Below are positions 1 through 5,935 of a stretch of DNA of 6,619 nt, piece after piece. The notes beneath the pieces were generated by a model. The model saw only the letters and a list, made by a program, of their open reading frames with translations. It had not been told where the DNA came from and did no database searches. The position numbers were made by a program, and so were the translations under genes. The stretch covers positions 1 to 6,619 of the forward strand of contig JAHXIM010000450.1 in the NCBI GenBank assembly GCA_025655635.1. Reading direction: 5' to 3'. The DNA comes from a gamma proteobacterium symbiont of Lucinoma myriamae. GTDB lineage: Bacteria > Pseudomonadota > Gammaproteobacteria > GRL18. Numbering within the stretch: position 1 is the first letter of the stretch; each line of letters opens with the position of its first letter.

Positions 1-23
1 CTTCGTTTTACTTGCTTGTTCAC
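1..23 (-). CDS. First codons of a probable IS transposase (OrfA), partial
   Basis: A GTG at 23-21 opens a frame that reads fMet-N-K-Q-V-K-R before the left edge. GAGGA lies seven bases upstream, at 35-31, which is ideal Shine-Dalgarno spacing. A short basic start of this kind, followed by more Lys/Arg, is common in OrfA proteins of IS3-family elements, which bind the element's ends through a helix-turn-helix. Only seven codons are visible, so the assignment depends on the ribosome-binding site, on the position just inside a probable element end, and on the truncated kinase gene next to it. It could be another small protein of the element. Confidence 0.4.
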
Positions 24-30
24 TTTTTAA

Positions 31-35
31 TCCTC
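31..35 (-). promoter_or_regulatory. Ribosome-binding site of the probable transposase
   Basis: GAGGA on the minus strand lies 7 bases ahead of the GTG at 23-21. It decides the start of the partial transposase frame. Its first three bases also form the distal end of the inverted repeat at 33-63, so the site may be partly hidden in a hairpin. Confidence 0.5.
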
Positions 36-63
36 AATTTCATTTAGTTTATATGAAATTGAG
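33..63. repeat. Perfect 11-base inverted repeat (stem-loop) in the IS leader
   Basis: CTCAATTTCAT at 33-43 is the exact reverse complement of ATGAAATTGAG at 53-63, with a 9-base loop. It sits between the element end and the transposase start. On the minus strand the second arm ends in GAG, which is the beginning of the GAGGA ribosome-binding site. Stem-loops that hide the transposase start in transcripts entering from outside are known from several insertion sequences. That this one works the same way is inference from its position. Confidence 0.6.
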
Positions 64-89
64 TGTCCTGGTTAGTGTAACCACATCAC

Positions 90-263
90 TTTGATAAGTT
101 TATCCAAAGCAGCAAAACCAAAAGCCTGAGCAACGGCACCGGACTTGGATTAGCTATCTGTCGCGAAATTATAACAGCTCACAAAGGCCGTATCTGGGCA
201 GAAAATGATAAAAAAGGGGGAGCTGTTTTAGCTTTTTCCCTTAGAACTCATCCTTTTTCATAA
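90..263 (+). pseudogene. C-terminal fragment of a sensor histidine kinase, truncated by the IS
   Basis: The plus strand encodes 57 residues from FDKFIQSSKT to a TAA at 261-263. They match the end of a HATPase_c domain. FDKF with the following Ser-rich stretch corresponds to the region after the F box. NGTGLGLAI (about 132-158) is the G2 glycine box that binds ATP, followed by the helix CREIITAHKG and the last strands IWAEND and GGAVLAFSL. Such kinases autophosphorylate a histidine and pass the phosphate to a response regulator. The H, N and most of the F/G1 boxes are absent. In frame, a TAA at 78-80 and non-kinase sequence precede Phe, which marks the insertion point. The rest of the gene may lie beyond the element. 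The fragment has no start of its own and converges on lnt. The input signal and the partner regulator cannot be told. Confidence 0.8.
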
Positions 264-326
264 TTGAAGAGCAGTGATTATCAGGACTGTAGGAAGATTT
301 TATTACAAAATAATTTGTATTGTTTA

Positions 327-1922
327 TTATTGGTTGAGTATCCTGGAGGGAGCTCTTTTAAGGAACAAAAAAGTTACAATAAAAAGTAAAACAATGGGAT
401 AATTACCCCAAAACACATAAGGAGTTGTGCCTGTTCTGGGTTGCACTTTGCCATTAATAACTGCTCTTTTGAATTGCGGGCCTTTGACCCGTACTTTACC
501 TTTAGAATCAATAATGGCTGAAATGCCGCTGGTAGTGCTGCGGATAAGTTCACGGCTGGTTTCCAGTGCTCGCATACGGGCCATTTCAAGGTGTTGATGA
601 GGTGCGAAGGAATCACCATACCAGCCGTTATTAGATAAGTTAATCATAAATTGGGATTGAGGAATATGTGTCATCATATCCTGAGGAAAAACATCTTCAT
701 AACACAAGGTAACAACCGCTTTATATCCCTTAATTATAAGCGGGGGTTGATCAGCCTCCCCGGCACTAAAGGCTGACATGGGCATATTAAAAAACTGAAT
801 AATACCGCGAATTAAAGAGGCCAGAGGCACGTATTCACCAAATGGTACTAAATGAGTTTTATAATAATAGCCTTGCTGACCGCCAAAGTTAGTCATTGAA
901 TTGTAATATTGCTGCGTTTTATCATCAAAAACCGGCAGTCCGGTGATCAGCTCTGTTTGTGTTTTTTCTGCCTGCAGAGTCAGATTATGATAAAAACCAC
1001 TTTCTAATGTGTGATAAAACACGGGGATGGCATTTTCCGGCCAGACTATCAAGTCATTGCTTTGCCACTGATCCTGACTCAATGAAATATAAAGCTGCTT
1101 GGTTTTTTCCAGTTGCCAGCGATCCCATTTTACTGTCTGGTTTACATTACCCTGAATCAATGCCACCGACAAAGGTTTGCCCTGGGGTTCACTCCATTGA
1201 ATTTGACTCCATAGCCAGCCACTGCTAAAAAGCAAGCCAATACTGATAAGACTGATAGCGGGCTTGATTCTGGCTATCAATAATGCTGCGCTAAAAGCCG
1301 CCAGCAATGAGAGTCCATAGATCCCCATAATCGGGGCAAAACCAGCAAAAGGGGTCTCAATTAAAGGATAGCCTAATAATATCCAGGGGAAGCCGGTCAG
1401 CAGCCAGCTGCGCAGCCATTCAAAGAAAACCCACAGCACAGGCAGATAAAAAAGGCTCAGATACGTCTGTGGAATACTCTTGCTTTGCCTTATTTTAAAG
1501 ACACTCCAGGCAAAAAAAGCATAGAATGAGGATAGTAATAAAATAAACCCGCCGGTAAAGAACCCCGCTAAGGACCAGTGAGCCGCACCAAAATCATGAA
1601 TGGCAACATAAAGCCAGGAAACTCCGACACTAAACAAGCCGATACCAAAGACAGCCCCTTTATAAAAGGCCTCTTTGCCAGTACGAGTATGTAATAGTTG
1701 ATATAAGAAAAGCACCAGAGGCAGAAAGATCAGATATGAAAATAGACTCGCCCTGGTATTAAAGGGTGCAAAAGCTACAGGAACTAATGCACCAGAAAGA
1801 AATACAATAAACCAGGCTGAAATTCCCTTTGTCAGCCATTTGCGTAAGCTTTCTGGTAATAATTCAACCAGACTTTTATTACCAGCCTTATAAGCTGTTG
1901 TATTAGCAATAAATTGAGACAT
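327..1922 (-). CDS. lnt: Apolipoprotein N-acyltransferase
   Basis: This inner-membrane enzyme transfers an acyl chain from a phospholipid to the N-terminal diacylglyceryl-cysteine of apolipoproteins, the last step of lipoprotein maturation before Lol sorting. The protein is 531 residues (E. coli Lnt has 512). Hydrophobic segments lie at roughly 34-54, 60-77, 88-108, 115-141, 155-175 and 199-235, with a final one at 504-521. The family motifs GVSWLYVAIHDFG and EWLRSWLLTGFPW are present. The periplasmic nitrilase-like domain covers about 252-490 and keeps the Glu-Lys-Cys triad: E296 in VWPEN, K355 in YYKTHLVPFGEY and C407 in LCYED. About 33 polar residues precede the first membrane segment, more than in E. 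coli. The ATG directly follows the corC stop (TAA/ATG), and no good Shine-Dalgarno is near, so translational coupling to corC is likely. It is the last gene of the cluster and converges on the kinase fragment. Confidence 0.96.
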   Translation of the reverse strand: MSQFIANTTAYKAGNKSLVELLPESLRKWLTKGISAWFIVFLSGALVPVAFAPFNTRASLFSYLIFLPLVLFLYQLLHTRTGKEAFYKGAVFGIGLFSVGVSWLYVAIHDFGAAHWSLAGFFTGGFILLLSSFYAFFAWSVFKIRQSKSIPQTYLSLFYLPVLWVFFEWLRSWLLTGFPWILLGYPLIETPFAGFAPIMGIYGLSLLAAFSAALLIARIKPAISLISIGLLFSSGWLWSQIQWSEPQGKPLSVALIQGNVNQTVKWDRWQLEKTKQLYISLSQDQWQSNDLIVWPENAIPVFYHTLESGFYHNLTLQAEKTQTELITGLPVFDDKTQQYYNSMTNFGGQQGYYYKTHLVPFGEYVPLASLIRGIIQFFNMPMSAFSAGEADQPPLIIKGYKAVVTLCYEDVFPQDMMTHIPQSQFMINLSNNGWYGDSFAPHQHLEMARMRALETSRELIRSTTSGISAIIDSKGKVRVKGPQFKRAVINGKVQPRTGTTPYVFWGNYPIVLLFIVTFLFLKRAPSRILNQ

Positions 1923-2798
1923 TTATGATCGAGGTGAACCTGTCACAGAGATTCTAATAACTCTAAGACTATAAATACGGCGATGATCAGCACGAATTAT
2001 TTTAAACAAAAAGTTGCCCAACTCAATTTCTTCGCCTCTTTGCGGCATATAAGCAAAGGCATTCATAATAATACCGCCAATAGTTTCAAATTTATCATTG
2101 TTAAAGTCTGATTTGAAAAATTTATTAAATTCTTCAATTTCAGTTAAAGCCTGAACGGTATAAACCCCTTCACCCTGAGAAGTAATATTGCTCTCTTCCT
2201 CCACATCATGCTCATCTTCTATTTCACCAACAATTTCTTCCAAAACATCTTCAATAGTCACCAGACCAGAAACTCCACCATATTCATCAACGACCATAGC
2301 CATGTGATTACGCTTGGAACGAAAATCCCGAAGTAAATCATTGAGACGTTTGCTTTCCGGAATAAAGACTGCCGGACGCATATATTCTTTTAGATCCAGA
2401 TTTTTGTGATCTTCATTGGCAAAAAAGTTAAGCATATCCTTAGCCAGAATAATGCCTTCAATATCATCACGATTATCACCAATCACAGGAAAACGGGAGT
2501 GAGCAGATTCAATAATGCAGGCTAAAATATCATCAGCGTTGGCATCATGCTTAATAACAATCATCTGTGAGCGCGGTATCATGACTTCACGCACCTGCAT
2601 ATCAGTCACTTCCATCACGCCTTCGATCATGGAAAGGGTTTCACTGCTGATCACATTACGCGACTGAACTTCACGTAAAATTTCCATCAGGCGGGATTTA
2701 TCAGCAATTTCGCCAATTAAGGCGTGACCTATTCGTTTTAGTAAATTTCGACTTCTACCGAGTATAGTAGAAGTCTTACTAGGTCGTTCTTCTTTCAT
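1923..2798 (-). CDS. corC: CorC/YbeX, CBS-domain protein linked to Mg2+/Co2+ homeostasis
   Basis: The protein is 291 residues, essentially the length of E. coli CorC/YbeX (292). It is the soluble form that lacks the DUF21 membrane domain. A basic N-terminus is followed by a helical stretch (about 30-65) and two CBS domains at about 66-126 and 134-193. Conserved stretches include VREVMIPR (69-76), HSRFPV (100-105), DEYGG (171-175) and the acidic TIEDVLEEIVGEI with following Asp/Glu (181-199). A CorC_HlyC domain fills about 208-285. CBS pairs of this type bind adenine nucleotides. The family was first linked to cobalt resistance and magnesium efflux through CorA, and E. coli ybeX has also been connected to ribosome metabolism; the molecular activity is not settled. 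The gene starts 73 bases after ybeY, the only real gap in the cluster, and its stop abuts the lnt start. No strong Shine-Dalgarno is visible. Confidence 0.95.
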   Translation of the reverse strand: MKEERPSKTSTILGRSRNLLKRIGHALIGEIADKSRLMEILREVQSRNVISSETLSMIEGVMEVTDMQVREVMIPRSQMIVIKHDANADDILACIIESAHSRFPVIGDNRDDIEGIILAKDMLNFFANEDHKNLDLKEYMRPAVFIPESKRLNDLLRDFRSKRNHMAMVVDEYGGVSGLVTIEDVLEEIVGEIEDEHDVEEESNITSQGEGVYTVQALTEIEEFNKFFKSDFNNDKFETIGGIIMNAFAYMPQRGEEIELGNFLFKIIRADHRRIYSLRVIRISVTGSPRS

Positions 2799-2830
2799 GT
2801 TTTAAACCAAATGTAATATATTGTGTACGA

Positions 2831-2859
2831 ATTTTACATGAGCTCTGAACAACATGCAA
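2831..2859 (-). promoter_or_regulatory. Possible sigma-70 promoter ahead of corC-lnt
   Basis: On the minus strand TTGCAT (2859-2854) and TAAAAT (2836-2831) are separated by exactly 17 bases. The -10 box matches the consensus at 5 of 6 positions and the -35 box only at its TTG. Transcription would start near 2824, about 25 bases before the corC ATG. The site lies in the single sizeable gap of an otherwise packed cluster. An inverted repeat, ATGTAA (2811-2816) with TTACAT (2834-2839), overlaps the -10 element. This is read by eye only, and AT-rich DNA yields such matches by chance. Confidence 0.35.
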
Positions 2860-2871
2860 AACCAGACAGGA

Positions 2872-3411
2872 CTATTGATAGGGATCAGCAATCGTTAATT
2901 TTTTTAGTATTTCAATTTCCAATGCTTCCATCTCCTGAGCTTCATCATCATTGATATGATCATAGCCTTTGAGGTGTAATACACCATGAACAACCATATG
3001 TGCCCAATGTGCTTCTACGGTTTTGTTCTGCTGCTGTGCTTCTTCAACAACGATATCATGACAAATCACTAAGTCACCCAGTAATGGCAGCTGTATTTCT
3101 ACAGGCGCATCAAATGGAAAATCTTCATAGGGGAAAGAAAGTACATTAGTAGCCTTATCTTTATGACGATAGGTTTTATTTAAAGACTGTATTTCATCTT
3201 TGTCCACAATACGGATAGTCAATTCATATTCGCTATTCACTGATTGATGATGATTTTTTTTTTGCTGCGCTTCTATGCTGAGAGCCTGTCTTACCCAGAA
3301 TTCTATTTTTTCATTATCTGGAATACTGTCAGAAGCGCAAGCAGAGTCAGAAACAGATTTAGCAGTAAGAGTATTTTGTAAATCCAGATAAAGTTCAAAG
3401 TCACTGCTCAT
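2872..3411 (-). CDS. ybeY: Endoribonuclease YbeY, 16S rRNA maturation factor
   Basis: YbeY is a single-strand-specific, zinc-dependent RNase needed for 16S rRNA 3'-end maturation and 70S ribosome quality control. The protein is 179 residues, against 155 in E. coli. The signature HGVLHLKGYDH lies at 142-152, and its three histidines (142, 146, 152) should bind the metal. The conserved YRHKDKATNVLSFP lies at 81-94, with Arg82 corresponding to the conserved functional arginine. The extra length is in the N-terminal third: a Ser/Asp/Ala-rich stretch (about 16-33) and a Gln/Lys/His/Ser-rich stretch (about 48-60). The second stretch is encoded partly by ten consecutive A residues (plus-strand T run 3254-3263). 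The ATG overlaps the ybeZ stop by one base (TAATG), which indicates translational coupling to the functionally linked ybeZ. A TAG ends the gene. Confidence 0.95.
   Translation of the reverse strand: MSSDFELYLDLQNTLTAKSVSDSACASDSIPDNEKIEFWVRQALSIEAQQKKNHHQSVNSEYELTIRIVDKDEIQSLNKTYRHKDKATNVLSFPYEDFPFDAPVEIQLPLLGDLVICHDIVVEEAQQQNKTVEAHWAHMVVHGVLHLKGYDHINDDEAQEMEALEIEILKKLTIADPYQ
3254..3263 (-). repeat. Ten-A homopolymer inside ybeY
   Basis: The coding strand has ten consecutive A residues, read as CAA AAA AAA AAT (Gln-Lys-Lys-Asn, about residues 50-53). Gain or loss of one A leads to a stop within a few codons: +1 reaches TAG and -1 reaches TGA. Tracts of this length are prone to polymerase slippage. 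Confidence 0.85.
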
Positions 3412-4475
3412 TATCTAAGTTCTTTTTTCGAGCGTGTTGAGCCGGCTTGCTTTTCTTCTAATCGATCATCCTCTTCATAGGCATCAACGATCTTCTGTAC
3501 CAGAGCATGTCTGACCACATCTTTAGAATTAAAATGTGTAAAGCTGATCCCTTTTACTTTAGATAACACATCAATGACATGTTTTAAACCCGATGCTCTG
3601 CCGCCCGGTAAATCGATCTGTGTAATATCACCCGTGACAATAGCAGTTGAACCAAAGCCGATACGAGTAAGAAACATTTTCATTTGTTCACGTGTGGTAT
3701 TTTGTGCTTCGTCTAAAATAATAAATGATTCATTCAGACTTCTACCACGCATAAAGGCAAGAGGTGCCACTTCTATCACGTTGCGTTCGATCAGCTTAGC
3801 CACTTTTTCAAAACCCAGCATTTCATACAAAGCATCATAAAGCGGTCGCAAATAGGGATCAATTTTCTGTGATAAATCACCCGGCAAAAAGCCTAAGTTT
3901 TCACCCGCTTCAACTGCCGGACGAGTGAGTATGATTCGCCTCACCTGATCACGTTCCAGTGCCTGCACAGCACAGGCAACAGCCAGAAACGTTTTTCCGG
4001 TACCGGCAGGACCAATACCAAAATTAATATCATGCTTCTGTACACGTTGTAAATAATTCTGCTGATTTTTACCGCGAGGTTTGATTAAACTGCGACCCGC
4101 CAGAATTGAGACTTCACCCTGCTTATCATCAAACGTTTTATCTGAAATATTATCTTTTACTTGCTCCTCGATACCTGATTCCTGTAAAAACAGATGCACA
4201 CGTTGAGGATCAAGCACTGTATTTTTGCTTTCTTCATACAGGGCTTCTAACACGGCAATTGCCGCATCTCTGTCATCCGGCTTACCGGTGATTTTAAACT
4301 GATTGCCCCGATTGGCTATTTGTACAGCCAGGCGGCGTTCAATTAATCTCAGGTGTTCATCAAGTTGTCCGCAGAGATTAACAAGACGGGTATTATCAAC
4401 GGGTTCAAGAACAAGTTGTGTTGCTTTTATTTGAGCTGTTTGAGATGCCATTCTTTTTGTCACTTTTTTCCCCAT
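3411..4475 (-). CDS. ybeZ: PhoH-like ATPase YbeZ
   Basis: YbeZ is a cytoplasmic P-loop ATPase of the PhoH family, which is usually encoded next to ybeY and is reported to interact with it in ribosome or RNA metabolism. The protein is 354 residues (E. coli has 346). The N-terminal part (about 19-110) resembles a KH-like RNA-binding region. The PhoH domain covers about 130-335. It has Walker A GPAGTGKT at 155-162, the family stretch TRPAVEAGENLGFLPGDL at 184-201, Walker B FIILDEAQNT at 251-260, VTGDITQIDLP at 280-290 and HFNSKDVVRH at 314-323. The C-terminus is charged and probably disordered. The first ATG lies three bases after the miaB stop. A second Met at codon 9 is also possible, since alignment with E. 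coli begins after it and neither start has a strong Shine-Dalgarno. The stop overlaps the ybeY start. Confidence 0.95.
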   Translation of the reverse strand: MGKKVTKRMASQTAQIKATQLVLEPVDNTRLVNLCGQLDEHLRLIERRLAVQIANRGNQFKITGKPDDRDAAIAVLEALYEESKNTVLDPQRVHLFLQESGIEEQVKDNISDKTFDDKQGEVSILAGRSLIKPRGKNQQNYLQRVQKHDINFGIGPAGTGKTFLAVACAVQALERDQVRRIILTRPAVEAGENLGFLPGDLSQKIDPYLRPLYDALYEMLGFEKVAKLIERNVIEVAPLAFMRGRSLNESFIILDEAQNTTREQMKMFLTRIGFGSTAIVTGDITQIDLPGGRASGLKHVIDVLSKVKGISFTHFNSKDVVRHALVQKIVDAYEEDDRLEEKQAGSTRSKKELR

Positions 4476-4478
4476 TAG

Positions 4479-5804
4479 TTAAACCAGTTCACCACGCAAT
4501 GAGTTACGATACGCATCTGTTATTTTAACCGGGATGATCTTACCCACTAAATCCTGTCCTTTGGGATCAAAATTAACCACTCGATTATTTTCTGTTCTAC
4601 CAGCCACTTCAGAGGTATCCTTCTTCGATACTCCATATACTAACACCTGTTGAACAGTGCCGATCATTTGTTGTGAATATTCCATTGCAAAGTCATTAAT
4701 GCGTGCCTGCAATTGACTCAAACGTTCTTTTTTAACTTCCATAGGCACATCATCAGGCAGTGATGCAGCCGGAGTACCCGGTCTGGGGCTATAAATAAAA
4801 CTAAAACTCTGATCAAAACGTAACTCTTCGATTAACTGCATAGTTGCCTGAAAATCTGCTTCAGTTTCACCGGGAAAACCGACAATAAAATCAGATGATA
4901 TATAGATATCCGGGCGAGCTTCACGAATACGTCTGATCTTGCTCTTATATTCCAGAGCAGAATGACCACGTTTCATCATACTTAAAATTCTATCAGAGCC
5001 GCTTTGTACCGGCAGATGCAGAAAACTCACCAGCTCCGGTACTTCACGATAAACTTCCACCAGACTATCTGAAAACTCATTAGGATGTGAGGTGGTATAG
5101 CGAATCCTTTGAATACCCTCAATTTGAGCAACATAGTGGATTAACATTGCCAGATCAGCAATATCTCCCTCATGAGTTTCGCCGCGATAGGCATTGACAT
5201 TCTGCCCCAGTAAATTCACTTCTACCACTCCCTGATCGGCAAGTGAGGCCACTTCAGCCACCACATCATCTAACGGACGGGAAATTTCTTCACCACGGGT
5301 ATAGGGAACCACACAAAAGGTACAATACTTACTACAGCCTTCCATCACAGAAACAAAGGCACTGGGGCCTTCAGCACGAGGTTCGGGTAAATTATCAAAT
5401 TTTTCAATTTCAGGAAAAGAGACATCAATGACCGGCTGGTGAATTTTTGACACTTCATCCAGCATCTGCGGTAAACGATGTAATGTCTGCGGGCCGAAGA
5501 CTAAATCCACATACGGCGCTCGCTGACGGATCAGCTCACCTTCCTGACTGGCCACACAGCCGCCTACACCAATAACAATATTGGGATTTAATTCTTTAAG
5601 CTGACGAAAACGGCCCAGTAATGAAAACACTTTTTCCTGAGCTTTTTCCCTGATAGAGCAGGTATTAAGCAAGAGAATATCGGCATCCTGCGGTTCCTGC
5701 ACCTGCTCCACCCCATGTGATTCACGCAGAACATCCGCCATTTTTGCCGAATCATACTCGTTCATCTGGCAACCAAAGGTTTGAATATACAGCTTACCGG
5801 GCAT
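4479..5804 (-). CDS. miaB: tRNA-2-methylthio-N6-dimethylallyladenosine synthase MiaB
   Basis: MiaB is a radical-SAM methylthiotransferase. It adds a methylthio group to i6A at position 37 of tRNAs reading codons that start with U, giving ms2i6A and improving decoding accuracy. The protein is 441 residues, within the family range but shorter than E. coli MiaB (474). The N-terminal UPF0004 domain starts with IQTFGCQMNEYDS and supplies the auxiliary [4Fe-4S] cluster ligands C12, C49 (LNTCSIRE) and C83 (VGGC). The radical-SAM core carries the CX3CX2C motif with C157, C161 and C164, preceded by SVMEG. TTSHPNEF, HLPVQSGSD and DFIVGFPGET follow in the expected order. A TRAM RNA-binding domain occupies about 375-441. 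All key residues are present. The ATG follows GAGGA by 9 bases. This is the first gene of the cluster, three bases before ybeZ. Confidence 0.97.
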   Translation of the reverse strand: MPGKLYIQTFGCQMNEYDSAKMADVLRESHGVEQVQEPQDADILLLNTCSIREKAQEKVFSLLGRFRQLKELNPNIVIGVGGCVASQEGELIRQRAPYVDLVFGPQTLHRLPQMLDEVSKIHQPVIDVSFPEIEKFDNLPEPRAEGPSAFVSVMEGCSKYCTFCVVPYTRGEEISRPLDDVVAEVASLADQGVVEVNLLGQNVNAYRGETHEGDIADLAMLIHYVAQIEGIQRIRYTTSHPNEFSDSLVEVYREVPELVSFLHLPVQSGSDRILSMMKRGHSALEYKSKIRRIREARPDIYISSDFIVGFPGETEADFQATMQLIEELRFDQSFSFIYSPRPGTPAASLPDDVPMEVKKERLSQLQARINDFAMEYSQQMIGTVQQVLVYGVSKKDTSEVAGRTENNRVVNFDPKGQDLVGKIIPVKITDAYRNSLRGELV

Positions 5805-5935
5805 CAGGATGCGTCCTCACATTTTTGGGGTATAGGGATAATGTACTAAGAATTAACTTAAGGAGCGGAAAAATAACATATTTTTAGGTTTTTTTCCATT
5901 TTTAAACTCAGATCTGCCAGCCGTGCTGATGATGG
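5805..5935 (-). other. Leader region between the dacB remnant and miaB
   Basis: These 131 AT-rich bases should contain the promoter for the miaB-lnt cluster. Apart from the miaB ribosome-binding site I see no convincing pair of sigma-70 boxes. A weak 7-base inverted repeat (GGAAAAA at 5867-5873, TTTTTCC at 5891-5897) is present, but no GC-rich stem followed by a T run that would end dacB transcription. No coding potential was recognised. Confidence 0.3.
5814..5818 (-). promoter_or_regulatory. Ribosome-binding site of miaB
   Basis: GAGGA on the minus strand sits 9 bases before the miaB ATG at 5804. It supports this start, which also agrees with the family N-terminus. It is the only good Shine-Dalgarno I see in the five-gene cluster; the downstream genes appear to rely on coupling. 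Confidence 0.6.

Larger units (their letters stand above)
1..88 (-). mobile_element. End of an insertion sequence (probably IS3-like), running off the left edge
   Basis: Kinase homology on the plus strand stops abruptly near position 90, and the DNA to its left reads like an insertion-sequence end. On the minus strand, a TG-initiated end (TG at 88-87 or 85-84) is followed by GGTTACACTAACCAGGACAC, then a short non-coding leader, a Shine-Dalgarno site and a GTG-started frame. This layout of terminal repeat, short leader and orfA start is typical of IS3-family elements. The end contains a small palindrome, TGGTTA-GTG-TAACCA, at 69-83. The family call is inference: it rests on the layout and on the first residues of the frame, which resemble IS3-type OrfA proteins. 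The exact boundary (about 83-89), the target duplication and the other end cannot be seen here. Confidence 0.6.

Noticed and set aside
264..326. Possible bidirectional terminator between the kinase fragment and lnt (TACAAA at 304-309 with TTTGTA at 314-319).
   Set aside because: The stem is six mostly A-T pairs with no GC-rich core and no clear T run, so it is too weak to call in AT-rich DNA.
374..619. Second minus-strand open frame of 81 codons overlapping lnt.
   Set aside because: It is an alternative frame wholly inside the conserved nitrilase domain and has no recognisable motif.
959..1228. Plus-strand open frame inside lnt, with similar ones at 3574-3840, 4106-4291 and 5243-5431.
   Set aside because: They lie antisense within well-supported genes, resemble no family I know, and have no ribosome-binding site that stands out.
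5801..5812. Palindrome GCATC-AG-GATGC over the miaB start codon as a translational control hairpin.
   Set aside because: A two-base loop cannot form. With four-base arms and a four-base loop the structure would be marginal, so it is probably coincidence.
5867..5897. Inverted repeat GGAAAAA/TTTTTCC in the miaB leader as a terminator or attenuator.
   Set aside because: The stem has only two G-C pairs and a 17-base loop, and no T run follows on the minus strand. Such matches are expected by chance here.
5920..5930. CAGC-ACG-GCTG hairpin just after the dacB remnant as its terminator.
   Set aside because: The stem is only four pairs and no T run follows.
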